Shown here: in pieces, positions 34,474-44,137 of the stretch
Layout of the letters: each line of letters opens with the position of its first letter
Numbering within the stretch: the stretch's first letter is position 1
Assembly (NCBI RefSeq): GCF_001425685.1
Contig: NZ_LMCY01000032.1
Coordinates: 38,572-102,571 of the forward strand
From: Massilia sp. Root335
GTDB lineage: Bacteria; Pseudomonadota; Gammaproteobacteria; Burkholderiales; Burkholderiaceae_D
Direction: 5' to 3'
Length of the DNA stretch: 64,000 nt
Position numbers and translations under genes: made by a program
The notes under the pieces: model-generated
Seen by the model: the letters and a program-made list of their open reading frames with translations, nothing else
Told to the model about the DNA's origin: nothing
Databases searched by the model: none

Positions 34474-35562
34474 ATGAACAAACCCCGCGCGAACGAAATC
34501 GATCTGCTGCGCTTCCTGGCGGCGCTTGCGGTCGTGCTTTTCCACTATGCGTTTCGCGGGTATGCCGCGCACAGTTCCAGCATGCCCTATCCGTTGCTGG
34601 CACCGGTCGCCAAATACGGGTGCTATGGCGTCGAACTGTTTTTCCTGATCAGCGGATTCGTGATCCTGATGAGCGCCTCGAGCGGAAGCCTGAAGCATTT
34701 CGTCATCTCGCGCATCGTGCGCCTGTACCCCGCCTTCTGGGTCTGCTGCACCCTGACGTTCCTGATCCTGCTGTTCTTTGGCAGGAACGCGCCCACGCTG
34801 GTCCAGTATGCATCGAACATGACGATGCTGAGCGGTTTCAGCGTCATGCAGAAGATCGCCCCGGTCACGCAGATCGACGGCTCGTATTGGTCGCTGGTCG
34901 TCGAGATGCGCTTCTATGCCCTCGTGGCGGTGCTGCTCCTGCTGCGCCAGATCCATCGCGCGGAACTCTTCCTCACCGGCTGGCTGGTCGCGGTCGTCCT
35001 GTTCGAACTGACCGGGATGGAACACCTGCGCGAGGTCCTGATCGTCGACTATGCCGCCTATTTCATCGCCGGCGCGATGATGTATCAGGTCTGGTCGCAT
35101 GGGATGTCGTGGCTGCGCCTGGGCGTGATCCTCGGAAGCTGGGCGCTGGCGCTGTACGAAAGCGCGATCCGCGTGCCGAAATTCGAAGCCGCCTCGCACA
35201 CGACGATGGACCTCGGTGTCGTCCTGTTCCTGGTCTCCGCATTTTTCGTCGTGATGCTGGTGGTGGCGCTCAAGAAGTCCGGCTGGTTCGGCCGCCGCAA
35301 CTGGATGGTGGTCGGCGCCCTGACCTATCCCCTCTATCTGGTGCACCAGGCCATCGGCTACGTCGTCTTCAACCACTTCTACCCCGGATTAAATCCCCAT
35401 GGGCTGCTCTGGGGGACGGTGGTCGTGATGATCGCCGTCGCCTACGCGATCAACGTCCGCGTCGAGCAGCCCGTCGCGGGCGCGTTCAAGCACCGGTTGA
35501 ACCGCTGGTGGGATGCGGGGCGCGCGGTCTTCGTGCCCGTCGTCCGTCCCACGCTGGATTGA
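34474..35562 (+). CDS. Membrane O-acyltransferase (acyltransferase 3/OafA type)
   Basis: A 362-residue polytopic membrane protein with about ten hydrophobic segments. EIDLLRFLAALAVVLFHYAF carries the essential His, and SRIVRLYPAFWVC and MYPxxx-like YPLYLVHQAIGYVVF match the family. These enzymes move acetyl or other acyl groups on to sugars of surface polysaccharides. AAGGA at 34461 supports the ATG at 34474. The 3' end overlaps by 174 bases, tail to tail, with the next gene on the other strand. It is divergent from the ligase gene, so it has its own promoter in the 215-base gap. Confidence 0.88.
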   Translation: MNKPRANEIDLLRFLAALAVVLFHYAFRGYAAHSSSMPYPLLAPVAKYGCYGVELFFLISGFVILMSASSGSLKHFVISRIVRLYPAFWVCCTLTFLILLFFGRNAPTLVQYASNMTMLSGFSVMQKIAPVTQIDGSYWSLVVEMRFYALVAVLLLLRQIHRAELFLTGWLVAVVLFELTGMEHLREVLIVDYAAYFIAGAMMYQVWSHGMSWLRLGVILGSWALALYESAIRVPKFEAASHTTMDLGVVLFLVSAFFVVMLVVALKKSGWFGRRNWMVVGALTYPLYLVHQAIGYVVFNHFYPGLNPHGLLWGTVVVMIAVAYAINVRVEQPVAGAFKHRLNRWWDAGRAVFVPVVRPTLD

Positions 35563-36591
35563 CACCGGCGTTCGCACGACGCCGAACAGCGGCGCAAGCA
35601 GCGACCGGTACCGCTTCGTGCGCCGCTCCGTCAACTCGCCCATGCCCACGACGCCGAGCAGCAGCAGGCCACAGAACGGCAGCGCCGCCTGCACGCCCAG
35701 GCCGTTCCAGATCAGGACCGCCAGCGGCATGTGGAACACGTACATCGAGAACGTGAAACTGGACAGGTAGCGGATCGCCGCTTCGCATTTCAGCAACAGG
35801 CCCATGCCGAGCGAGCCGGCCGCCAGGAAGTTCAATGCGACGATCAGGCCGAGCAGGAAATCGCCGACGAACTGGTTCGATCCGCGCGTGAGATCCATCG
35901 CCTCGGGCCAGATGCCGCGCATGGCTCCGCGGACGCGCGCGCCGACGTCGATCCAGAAGAACGCCAGTCCGGCGGCGAGCGTCAGCCCGAAGATCCACAG
36001 TGCCGTCCTGCGGTCGAGGACCGTCATCTTCCGGTGCAGATACACGCCGAGCAGCCACACGGGCATCAGCAGCAGGATCTTCGGCCCCGCGATCACGGCG
36101 GCGCACAGCAGCAGCAGCCGGCTGGGGTGATAGCACCAGATGCCGAACAGGATGTAATACCAGACTTCGTAGTTCAGCGACCAGAACGGGCCGTTGTACG
36201 GCAGCGCGACATTGGTCCACGTCTGCGCGAGGAAGGTCATGTTCAACGCCACGTCCAGCGCGTCCGACCCGCGCGTGCCCGCGTACTGCATCGCGTGCAC
36301 GCCGAATGCGGACAGCAGCACGGACAACGCGGCCGCGCCCAGCACGACGGGATAGATGCGGGCGGTGCGATGGTGCAGGTAGCCGCGCAATCCGAGTTCC
36401 GGACGGGACGCATGCGAGATGACGAAGCCGGACAGCACGAAGAAGATGACGACGGCGGCATGGCCGGGCCACGGCAATGGATGCCTGGGGAAGGCGAGCA
36501 CCCACAGGTGGGACAGCACGACGAGGGAGGCGGCGCCGAAGCGCACCAGGTCCAGATACACCGAGAGCCCGAGCGGGATGTCGCGTTTCAT
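35389..36591 (-). CDS. Second membrane O-acyltransferase (acyltransferase 3/OafA type)
   Basis: A 400-residue polytopic acyltransferase. YLDLVRFGAASLVVLSHLWV holds the conserved His; HRTARIYPVVLGA and YVFHMPLAVLIW are family stretches. Recognisable sequence ends near residue 340; the last 60 residues (after SIQRGTDDGHED) are hydrophilic, rich in His/Asp/Arg, and lie antisense to the neighbouring acyltransferase gene. The natural stop may have been lost, for example after a deletion that joined the two genes tail to tail. The enzyme core looks complete. Confidence 0.85.
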   Translation of the reverse strand: MKRDIPLGLSVYLDLVRFGAASLVVLSHLWVLAFPRHPLPWPGHAAVVIFFVLSGFVISHASRPELGLRGYLHHRTARIYPVVLGAAALSVLLSAFGVHAMQYAGTRGSDALDVALNMTFLAQTWTNVALPYNGPFWSLNYEVWYYILFGIWCYHPSRLLLLCAAVIAGPKILLLMPVWLLGVYLHRKMTVLDRRTALWIFGLTLAAGLAFFWIDVGARVRGAMRGIWPEAMDLTRGSNQFVGDFLLGLIVALNFLAAGSLGMGLLLKCEAAIRYLSSFTFSMYVFHMPLAVLIWNGLGVQAALPFCGLLLLGVVGMGELTERRTKRYRSLLAPLFGVVRTPVSIQRGTDDGHEDRAPRIPPAVQPVLERARDGLLDADVDRVGDGDHHDHRPPEQPMGI

Positions 36592-36772
36592 GATGGAGGT
36601 GGCTGGTTGTGGAACGGTTGAATACCCGCGGCTGCGGCGCGTTACGGATTAAATCCGCCCGTACGTACAATCCAACAAATTGTAGCATCGAAATTAACTT
36701 AATTAATTTTGTTGCAATTTAGCCGCAATTAGCCGGCACCGGCCCCCGAAACGTGCGTGTTATATTAAGTGC

Positions 36773-38002
36773 ATGCCGTCAACAACCGCTCCACCGTCCG
36801 CCCGCCGCGCCATCCCTCCCGTGCCCGTGCTGTCGCTTGCCGCATTCACGGGCGGGCGTCGTGCCGCGCTGCCGTCGCTGCTGGACGGAGCGGACGTGCG
36901 TCTCGTCACGAGCGGCCGGATCGCGATCGGTCTCGCGCTGCGCGCGCTCGGCGTGGGCGCGGGCGACGTCGTGCTGGTGCCGGCTTACCACAGTCCGTCG
37001 ATGGTCCCGCCCGCGCACTGGTGCGGCGCCGACGTCGCGTTCTACCGCATCCGTCCGGACACGGCGCCCGACCTGGCCGACATCGAAGCGCACCTCGCCA
37101 AAGGCCGCGTCAAGGCGATCCTCGCCACCCACTTCTTCGGCATCCCGCACGACCTGGGGCCGCTGCGCGCGCTGTGCGACCGCCACGGCGTCGGCCTCGT
37201 CGAGGATTGCGCGCACGCCTTCTTCGGCGCGCGCGACGGCGCCGCGGTCGGCAGCGTGGGCGATTATGCGATCGGCAGCACGATGAAATTCTTCCCGATC
37301 TATGAAGGCGGCTGCCTGGTGTCGCACCGGCACCGGCTGGACGTGGCCTTGCACGGCGCCGGTGCCGGCTTCGAGATGAAAGCGGCGCTCAACGCGCTCG
37401 AAGCGGCCTTCGCCTACGGCCGCCTGCCCGTGCTGCGGCTGTTGCTCGCGCTGCCGCTGCGCCTGAAAAGCGCGCTGTGGAACGCGCGCAAATCGCGTGC
37501 CGCGAACGGCACCGCCGCGGCAGCGCCGGCGTCCGCGCTGGCCCCGTCGTCGTCGGACAGCAGCTTCGAGTTCGATGCGCGCTGGGCCGACAAGCGCTCG
37601 TCCTGGTTTTCGCGCGCGGTACTGCGCTGCGTGTCGCCCGCGCGCATCGTCGCGCGGCGCCGGCGCAACTACCAGGAACTGCAGCGCGCGCTGGACGGCG
37701 CGCCCGGCTGCCGTCCCCTGATGACGCGCCTGCCCGACGGCGCCTGTCCGTGGATGTTCCCGCTGCTCGTCGATCGCCCGCAGGCGGTATTCGACGCGCT
37801 GCAGCGCGCCGGCGTGCCGATGACGCGCTTCGGCGCGACCTTGTGGCCGGGCGTGGACGCGAGCGTGTGCGCCAACAGCGCGGACCTCGGCCGGCGCCTG
37901 ATCGCCTTCCCCTGCCACCAGGCGCTGGACGACGCGGAACGGGCCTGGCTGCACGCGCAGGTGCGGCAGGCGCTCGAAGCCTGCGCGGCGGTGCCGGCAT
38001 GA
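36773..38002 (+). CDS. DegT/DnrJ/EryC1-type PLP aminotransferase
   Basis: A 409-residue fold-I aminotransferase. Lys172 in GSTMKFFPIYEGG is the PLP lysine; LVTSGRIAIGLAL and VEDCAHAFFG are the other family motifs. The likely role is transamination of a keto-sugar nucleotide, giving an amino sugar for the polysaccharide. A TATATT only 6 bases before the ATG and the absence of a ribosome site suggest a leaderless or weakly translated start. A low-complexity Ala/Ser linker (about 245-265) is unusual for the family. The stop overlaps the next start (ATGA). Confidence 0.85.
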   Translation: MPSTTAPPSARRAIPPVPVLSLAAFTGGRRAALPSLLDGADVRLVTSGRIAIGLALRALGVGAGDVVLVPAYHSPSMVPPAHWCGADVAFYRIRPDTAPDLADIEAHLAKGRVKAILATHFFGIPHDLGPLRALCDRHGVGLVEDCAHAFFGARDGAAVGSVGDYAIGSTMKFFPIYEGGCLVSHRHRLDVALHGAGAGFEMKAALNALEAAFAYGRLPVLRLLLALPLRLKSALWNARKSRAANGTAAAAPASALAPSSSDSSFEFDARWADKRSSWFSRAVLRCVSPARIVARRRRNYQELQRALDGAPGCRPLMTRLPDGACPWMFPLLVDRPQAVFDALQRAGVPMTRFGATLWPGVDASVCANSADLGRRLIAFPCHQALDDAERAWLHAQVRQALEACAAVPA

Positions 38003-39087
38003 GCGCGACCGCCGCGCATTGGACCGTCGTCCCCGCGCGCGACTTCGCGCGGCACGCCGCACGCTGGCAGCGCCTGCACGCGGCCGGTGCCGCGTCGCCG
38101 CTGCTCGCCGCCGACTTCGTGCAGGCCCTGCTCGACGTGTTCGGCACGGGCCGGGAATTGCTGGCCTGGCACGGCGACGACACGGACGCGATGACGATCG
38201 TCGCGCCCGGCCGCCGCGGCGTCTGGAACACGTTCCAGCCGGCCCAGGCACCCGTCGGCCTGTGGCTGCAGGCCGACACCCGTCCCGCCGACGGCCTGCT
38301 CGCGGGCCTGCTGCAAGCCCTGCCCGGCCCCGCGCTGATGGTCGGCCTCACGCAGTGCGACCCGGTACTCATGGCGCGTCCCGGCGGCGCGCGCAGCTTC
38401 GATTACATCCGGACGGCGCGCATCACGGTGCAGGGCAGCTTCGACGACTACTGGCTTGCGCGCGGCAAGAACCTGCGCAGCAACCTCAAAAAGCAGCGCA
38501 ACCGCCTGCGCCAGGACGGCATCGCCACGCGCCTGGAAATCGTGCGCTCGCCGGACGACATGGCGGCCGCCGTGGCCGACTACGGCAAGCTGGAGACGAG
38601 CGGCTGGAAGGCCACCGAAGGCACCGCCGTCGATGCGGCCAACGACCAGGGCCGCTTTTATCGCACGATGCTGGAAGCGTTGGCGCGCCGCGGCGCGGCC
38701 AGCGTCTACCGCTACTGGTTCGACGGCCCCGCCGGTCCGCATCTGGCCGCGATGGATCTGTGCGTCGAAGGCGGCGGCTGCATCGTGATCCTCAAGACGG
38801 CCTACGACGAAGCGCTCGGACCGCAGCTGTCGCCGGCCCTGTTGATGCGCGAGGAAGCGACGCGCGGCCTGTTCGACGAAGGACGTTTCGAGCGCATCGA
38901 ATTCTATGGACGGGTGATGGAGTGGCACACCCGCTGGACCGACGAGATCCGCACGATGTACCACCTGAACGGCTACCGCTGGCCGCTGCTGGGCCGCTTG
39001 CACGCGCTGGCCGCGCGCAAAAAGGGAGACAGCGCGCGCGTCAGCGCTGCGCCGCCAGCGCCTGCCGCAGCTGCGCCAGGCTCATGA
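37999..39087 (+). CDS. GNAT-family acyltransferase (BioF2/CelD type)
   Basis: A 362-residue protein of the FemAB-related GNAT group used in polysaccharide synthesis. RGKNLRSNLKKQRNRLRQDG followed by KLETSGWKATEGTAV is the characteristic central region, and IEFYGRVMEWHTRWTDEIRT ends the catalytic domain. It probably acylates the amino group made by the aminotransferase upstream, with which it is translationally coupled. The last 47 bases overlap, on the opposite strand, the end of the deacetylase gene. Confidence 0.82.
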   Translation: MSATAAHWTVVPARDFARHAARWQRLHAAGAASPLLAADFVQALLDVFGTGRELLAWHGDDTDAMTIVAPGRRGVWNTFQPAQAPVGLWLQADTRPADGLLAGLLQALPGPALMVGLTQCDPVLMARPGGARSFDYIRTARITVQGSFDDYWLARGKNLRSNLKKQRNRLRQDGIATRLEIVRSPDDMAAAVADYGKLETSGWKATEGTAVDAANDQGRFYRTMLEALARRGAASVYRYWFDGPAGPHLAAMDLCVEGGGCIVILKTAYDEALGPQLSPALLMREEATRGLFDEGRFERIEFYGRVMEWHTRWTDEIRTMYHLNGYRWPLLGRLHALAARKKGDSARVSAAPPAPAAAAPGS

Positions 39088-40051
39088 ATTCTCCGCCGAC
39101 CTCGTCGCGGAACCACGCGCAGTAATCGTGCACGTTGGCGATCAGGCGTTCCAGGTCTGCCTCGCTGCGCACGTACGGCGTATGGCCCGGCATCAGCGAC
39201 GGGCTGTGATACGTCAGCGAAAACACCTGGCAGCCGCCGGCGAGCAAGGCATCGGTCAGGCGCCGCATCTCGGCGCCGCTCGCCACTTCGGGACTCAGGC
39301 GCACGCGTTCGAGCGCGCGCGAACGCGCCAGCACGCCGCCGAGACGCGCGCGCCGCGCCCAGGGGCCCTGGGCGACGTCATATAAACGCTGGCCGAAACG
39401 GCGCAGCCAGCCGCAATACCCCGTGGTCACGGGCAGTTCGAGCAGCTCGCGCTTCCCGGCCTGGAACCAGTACGGATGTTCGTCGAATGCGCGGAAATCC
39501 GGCCCGCCGTCGGCCGTGAAGGCGCTGTACGGGACGACGCTCGCATCGACGTCGTAGCCGAGCGACGCGATCGATTCCGCGGTGTGCGGACCGAGGCCGT
39601 AGCGGCCCGCCTTGAACGCGAGCGGCTGCTTGCCGAACGCGTCGACGATGGTCTCCGTGAGGAGGCGCAGCTTGTCGTATTCGAGCTGGCGCGGCAGGTT
39701 GCCGCCATACGAATTGAAATCCGACAGCGCCTCTTCGTAAGGCGGCGACACCCACGGATGCAAATGGGCGCCGATCTCGCAGCGGCCCGCATCGAGCAGG
39801 CGGCGCAAGGTGGCGACGGCGGCCGGCGTCGTCGCGACGGGCCAGTCGACCATGTACGTGGGGATGATGCCGAACTTGTCGAACACGCGCGCATGCATCA
39901 GCGGCTGCCTGGCGATGGACGTGGTCCCGATGGCGCTGCGGTTGAACGGTTGATCCCAGGCGAATTCGCCCTCGGTGTCGACGATTACGAGCAGGACCGG
40001 ACGCTGTCCGGGTGCCAGTTGCGCCGGCACTTGCTGAGCTTTTTCTAACAT
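39041..40051 (-). CDS. Polysaccharide deacetylase-like protein
   Basis: A 336-residue NodB-fold protein. VIVDTEGEFAWDQP near residue 22 holds the metal aspartate, and IGAHLHPWVSPP the metal histidines; FSLTYHSPSLMPGHTPYV is the C-terminal conserved histidine region. The start at 40051 gives the normal N-terminus; an upstream in-frame extension is poor in coding signal. No signal peptide is present. It is convergent with the GNAT gene and divergent from the next glycosyltransferase, so it is transcribed alone. Confidence 0.82.
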   Translation of the reverse strand: MLEKAQQVPAQLAPGQRPVLLVIVDTEGEFAWDQPFNRSAIGTTSIARQPLMHARVFDKFGIIPTYMVDWPVATTPAAVATLRRLLDAGRCEIGAHLHPWVSPPYEEALSDFNSYGGNLPRQLEYDKLRLLTETIVDAFGKQPLAFKAGRYGLGPHTAESIASLGYDVDASVVPYSAFTADGGPDFRAFDEHPYWFQAGKRELLELPVTTGYCGWLRRFGQRLYDVAQGPWARRARLGGVLARSRALERVRLSPEVASGAEMRRLTDALLAGGCQVFSLTYHSPSLMPGHTPYVRSEADLERLIANVHDYCAWFRDEVGGEFMSLAQLRQALAAQR

Positions 40052-40232
40052 TACTTGGGCCGTTAAAAGTATTGCAATCCTAGCACAATGTGTTTGTCGC
40101 CCGGAAATCAATCGTGTGGCAATCCGCCCCAGCTGCACGCACGAATACGCTGCACTGCAACATGCAGAATTAATTGATGAGCTATAATTTTGTGCTAAAT
40201 ATTGCAACTTCGCACCAAAACCGGAGTACAGG

Positions 40233-41375
40233 GTGACAACAGCGGAAAAGCCAGGAGTCGTGTTCACCATGCGCTATCCCGACGATACGGGTTACGTATG
40301 GAATTTCACCGCCGCCGTGCGCGACCGGGCAAGCAGCGACCTGCTCGACCGGGCGAACGTCTACATGGCGTTTCCCAGGCTGACGGGCAATCCCAGCTAC
40401 CAGCCGAAACACCTGCAGCCCGTGGAATTGGATTGCTACGACACCACGCCGGCCGGCCGGGCCGCGATCGAACAATTCGTGCTGACCCATAACGTGAAGG
40501 TCATGGTGTTCATGAGCGCGCTGTCGAACACCGTGTGCCTGGATCTGCTGCGCCGCCTGGGCGTGCGCACGATCAACACGGAAAACGACAGCTTCGATCC
40601 GCGCCAGCGCGACGGTGCACTCAAAAAGATCGCGAAATACCTCGTGCGGCGCGTGCTGCGCAAGCAGCAGCACGACCTGCACCTGGCCAATTCCGTCGCC
40701 CAGGAACAATTCCTGCTGAATTATCAGAAACTACCGCGCGACAAGGTCATCCTGATGCGCAATTCGGTCGATTCCGTGAAATTCCATCCCGGCGACCGGG
40801 CCGCCGCGCGCGCCCGGCTGGGCCTCGACCCGGACCGCTTCTGGATCCTGGCCGTCTCGCAGGCGCGCCCGGAAAAGCGCGTCGACCGCCTGCTGCAGGT
40901 GGTACGCGACGTGGTCGCCGCGCGTCCGGACCGGCGCATCGGTTTCATCTACGTGGGCGACGGCCCGCCGGCCGTGGAATGGAAACGGCTGGCGACGGAA
41001 CTCGGCCTCGAAGATATCTGCGTGTTCGCCGGCCGCCAGAACGACCTCGTGCCGTACTACCGCGCCGCCGACCTGCTCGTGCACGCGGCCGAGCGCGAAA
41101 GCTTCGGCAATGCCATCGTCGAGGCCATGGCCTGCGGCATCCCGGTCGTCGCCAGCGCGGCGCTGGGACCGAAGGAAACCATCCTCGACGGCAAGACCGG
41201 CGCGGTCATCGGGCTGGACGACTTCGCCGGCTTCACGCAGGCCGTTCTGCGCTATGTCGACAGTCCGGAAATAGCAAAAATGCATGGAAACAACGCGCGT
41301 GCGCACGTCGATACCGCATATAATGTTGTGCGTCAAAGCAAGGAATTCGCCGCACACATCGCGCGGTTTCTGTGA
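40233..41375 (+). CDS. Glycosyltransferase family 4
   Basis: A 380-residue GT-B enzyme with a GTG start preceded by GGAG at 7 bases. WILAVSQARPEKRVDRLLQ starts the donor domain, FAGRQNDLVPYYRAADLLVH and HAAERESFGNAIVEAMACGI give the nucleotide-sugar site. It probably extends the lipid-linked repeat unit. It begins a short plus-strand run with the next glycosyltransferase-like gene and the flippase. Confidence 0.87.
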   Translation: MTTAEKPGVVFTMRYPDDTGYVWNFTAAVRDRASSDLLDRANVYMAFPRLTGNPSYQPKHLQPVELDCYDTTPAGRAAIEQFVLTHNVKVMVFMSALSNTVCLDLLRRLGVRTINTENDSFDPRQRDGALKKIAKYLVRRVLRKQQHDLHLANSVAQEQFLLNYQKLPRDKVILMRNSVDSVKFHPGDRAAARARLGLDPDRFWILAVSQARPEKRVDRLLQVVRDVVAARPDRRIGFIYVGDGPPAVEWKRLATELGLEDICVFAGRQNDLVPYYRAADLLVHAAERESFGNAIVEAMACGIPVVASAALGPKETILDGKTGAVIGLDDFAGFTQAVLRYVDSPEIAKMHGNNARAHVDTAYNVVRQSKEFAAHIARFL

Positions 41376-41418
41376 CCGATGCTTTGAATTTGAACAGCAG
41401 AAAAGGGAGTCCTGAGGA

Positions 41419-42342
41419 ATGTCTTTAGTCGAGAGGGTGGTCCAGCGCGCAAGGCGAGACTATTTCCGATGGCAGTACCAGAAAGTCGCACGCCAGATCC
41501 TGGACACCCGTCCCGTGCAGCGCGGTGACCTGCCCTTCACGCTGCTGTCGATGGTGCACCAGCGCGACGTCCATTCCTACCTGGTCGCGGTCAAGTCGTT
41601 TACCCATTTCCTGAATCCGTCCCGCATCGTCGTCGTGTGCGATCCGTCGATCGACGAGAACGACCGCGCCGTGCTGAAGCATCACCTGCCGCACGTGATC
41701 CTGCGCGAAGCGCACGAATTCACCCATGCGGACATCCCGCGCGGCGGCACCTGGGAGCGCCTGTTCGCGATCTCCGGCTATGCGCTGGACAGCTACGTCA
41801 TCCAGCTGGATGCCGACACGCTGACCATGCAGCCGATCCCGGAAGTGCTGCAGGCCATCCAGGCCGGCGCCGGCTTCGTGCTGGGCGAAATCCCGGACAC
41901 GCCGATCCGCCCGCTGGACGCCGTGCGCGCCCACGCGCTGCCCAAGATGAAACCGGGCGCGCACATCCAGACGCTGTCGGAAGCCGAGATGGCCAACGTC
42001 GGCCTGCCGGGCGACGCCCGCTACGTGCGCGGCTGCTCCGGCTTCACGGGCTTTCCGCCATCGACGACGATGCGCGACAACCTGCTCGACTTCTCGCGCC
42101 GCATGACCGGCAAGCTGGGCGAGGACTGGAAACGCTGGGGCACCGAACAGGTGACGTCGAACTACCTGGTGGCGAACGCGTTCGCCACGAAATCGCTGCC
42201 GTTCCCGAAATACGGCACGCCCGACTGCGCCACGGCGGAGACGGCGTTCTTCCACTTCATCGGGCCGATGCGCTTCATCAACAACAAGTACAAGACGACG
42301 TCGCGCCAGGCCATCCACCTGATCTCCAACGCGCCGGCCTGA
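41419..42342 (+). CDS. Glycosyltransferase-like protein (GT-A fold) with DAD motif
   Basis: A 307-residue soluble protein. VIQLDADTLTMQPIPEV places a DxD metal motif at residues 131-133, and the start FTLLSMVHQRDVHSYLVAVK and the WERLFAISGYALDSY stretch look like a GT8-type glycosyltransferase fold, though overall similarity to named families is weak. It lies between a GT4 gene and the flippase gene with 43- and 34-base gaps, so a role in repeat-unit synthesis is likely. Also possible: a regulatory glycosyltransferase relative without sugar transfer. Confidence 0.65.
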   Translation: MSLVERVVQRARRDYFRWQYQKVARQILDTRPVQRGDLPFTLLSMVHQRDVHSYLVAVKSFTHFLNPSRIVVVCDPSIDENDRAVLKHHLPHVILREAHEFTHADIPRGGTWERLFAISGYALDSYVIQLDADTLTMQPIPEVLQAIQAGAGFVLGEIPDTPIRPLDAVRAHALPKMKPGAHIQTLSEAEMANVGLPGDARYVRGCSGFTGFPPSTTMRDNLLDFSRRMTGKLGEDWKRWGTEQVTSNYLVANAFATKSLPFPKYGTPDCATAETAFFHFIGPMRFINNKYKTTSRQAIHLISNAPA

Positions 42343-42376
42343 TTCTCGGCGCGTTTTTCTCCCCGGTTGCCCTGTC

Positions 42377-43837
42377 ATGGCAGATTTGCGTCGTTCGCTC
42401 GTCATCAACTTCTTCGCGACTTCGGGCACCAAGGTCCTGCAGTTCATCGTCAGCATCCTGCTGGCGCGGATCCTGAGCCCGAGCGAGATCGGCATCTATT
42501 CGATGACCGTCGTGTTCGTGAACTTCGCCCAGGTGTTCCGCGACTTCGGCGTCAGCTATTACCTGCAGCGCGAACCGGACCTCGACAACGACAAGATCCG
42601 CTCGGCCACCGGCGTCGTGTTCACGACGTCGTGGGTCATCGCGGCCGCCCTGTTCGCGGCCAGCGGCTGGCTCGGCATGTGGTTCAAGGAACCGGGCATC
42701 GTGCCGGTGATGCGCGTGCTGGCCGTCGGCTTCGTGTTCATCCCGTTCGGCACCGTCACGGGCGCCCTGCTGGCGCGCGGCTACGAGGCCGAGAAGCAGG
42801 CCGTCGTCCACGTCGTCGGCACCGTGTGCTTCTGCGCCAGCACGCTGATCCTCGGCGAGATGGGCTACGGCGCCATGTCCATGGCGTGGGGTAACCTGAT
42901 CAACATCCTCGCCTGCGGCATCGCCTACATCCCCCTGCGCCCGAAAGGCATGCCGTGGCTGCCGGGCTTCCGCCACTGGAAGAGCGTCGCCCATTTCGGC
43001 GTCGGCTCCCTCGTGACCAACTGCGCGACCACGTTGAACAACTCGATCCCCGACATCTTGCTCGGCAAGCTGGGGTCCGCGCGCCACGTGGGCCTGCTGA
43101 GCCGCGCGAATTCCACCGTGTCGATCTTCAGCTACGTCGCCGGTTCGACGATGAACTACGGCGCCGTCCCGTACATGGCGCAGACGTACCACCGCGGCGA
43201 ATCGCTGGCGCCGATCCTGGCCCGCTCCACGCTGCTCTTGACCGGCGTCGGCTGGACCGCGCTGGCGCTGACGGCCGTGCTGGGCCAGGACATCGTCGTC
43301 GCGCTGTACGGCGCCAAATGGATCGAATGCGTGCCCGCGATCCTGCCGCTCGTGCTGGCGGCCTTCGTGACCCTGGCCTTCAACTATATCCCGATGGCGG
43401 TGACGGCGATCGGCCGTCCCTACCTGAGCGCCTTCCCGGTCGTCGTTACCCTGGCGACCCGCATCCTGTTCGGCGTGCTGCTGTATGACGGCAGCCTGAA
43501 CGGATTCGCATGGGCGCTGTTCTTCGCGACCGTCGCCAGCGCGCCCGTCACCGCGATCCAGCAGAGCCGGTATTTCGGCTTCACGACCGCGATGATGATC
43601 CGCGCCCTGCTGCCCAGCGCCGTCGTGGCGTTGGGCACCGGCGCCGTCGCCTGGCTGCTGGCGGCGCTGCTGCCGGCGACGCTCCCCGCGATGGCGCGCC
43701 TGCTCGTGATGCTGCTGCCGCTGGCCGCCGCCTGGTATGTGCTGCTGCGCGCCACCCGCCACGAACTCGTGGGCGAAGTGCACCGCCTGGCCGCGCCGTT
43801 GAAGGCCCGGCTGGCGCTGCTGCTCCCGAATGTATAA
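42377..43837 (+). CDS. Lipid-linked oligosaccharide flippase (Wzx/MOP family)
   Basis: A 486-residue polytopic membrane protein with about 12-14 hydrophobic segments. The N-terminus (SLVINFFATSGTKVLQFIVS) and the VSILLARILSPSEIGIYSMT stretch are typical of the polysaccharide transporter branch of the MOP superfamily. It should turn the lipid-linked repeat unit over to the periplasmic face. No Wzy-type polymerase is recognised in the window. The carrier-protein gene follows after 39 bases. Confidence 0.88.
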   Translation: MADLRRSLVINFFATSGTKVLQFIVSILLARILSPSEIGIYSMTVVFVNFAQVFRDFGVSYYLQREPDLDNDKIRSATGVVFTTSWVIAAALFAASGWLGMWFKEPGIVPVMRVLAVGFVFIPFGTVTGALLARGYEAEKQAVVHVVGTVCFCASTLILGEMGYGAMSMAWGNLINILACGIAYIPLRPKGMPWLPGFRHWKSVAHFGVGSLVTNCATTLNNSIPDILLGKLGSARHVGLLSRANSTVSIFSYVAGSTMNYGAVPYMAQTYHRGESLAPILARSTLLLTGVGWTALALTAVLGQDIVVALYGAKWIECVPAILPLVLAAFVTLAFNYIPMAVTAIGRPYLSAFPVVVTLATRILFGVLLYDGSLNGFAWALFFATVASAPVTAIQQSRYFGFTTAMMIRALLPSAVVALGTGAVAWLLAALLPATLPAMARLLVMLLPLAAAWYVLLRATRHELVGEVHRLAAPLKARLALLLPNV

Positions 43838-43876
43838 TCGACCGCTCGCTTGCCAAGCGGGCGCTCACCGAACCGA

Positions 43877-44137
43877 ATGACCACCATGACGTATCTCGAC
43901 GAAGTCAAAGCGACCCTGATCGACGTGCTGAGCCTGGGCGACGCCGGCCAGCGTCTGCACGCCGATTCCCCCCTGCTGGGCAGCCTGCCCGAACTCGACT
44001 CGATGGCCGTCGTCAGCCTGATCGGCGCGCTCGAAGAACGCTTCGGCATCGCCGTCGACGACGACGACATCAGCGCCAGCACCTTCGAAACCCTGGGCAG
44101 CCTGGCCGCTTTCGTGGCCGCGAAACGCGCCGAATGA
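43877..44137 (+). CDS. Acyl carrier protein, exosortase A-associated
   Basis: An 86-residue acidic four-helix protein. The phosphopantetheine serine is Ser42 in ELDSMAVVSLIGALEERFGI. The start could also be ATG 43886. It is the likely partner of the AMP ligase at 32669 and of the PLP decarboxylase, with which it normally shares an operon in XrtA loci. A second possible role is to supply acyl chains to the FeeM-like enzyme at 4195. The hydrolase gene begins inside its stop codon (ATGA). Confidence 0.88.
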   Translation: MTTMTYLDEVKATLIDVLSLGDAGQRLHADSPLLGSLPELDSMAVVSLIGALEERFGIAVDDDDISASTFETLGSLAAFVAAKRAE

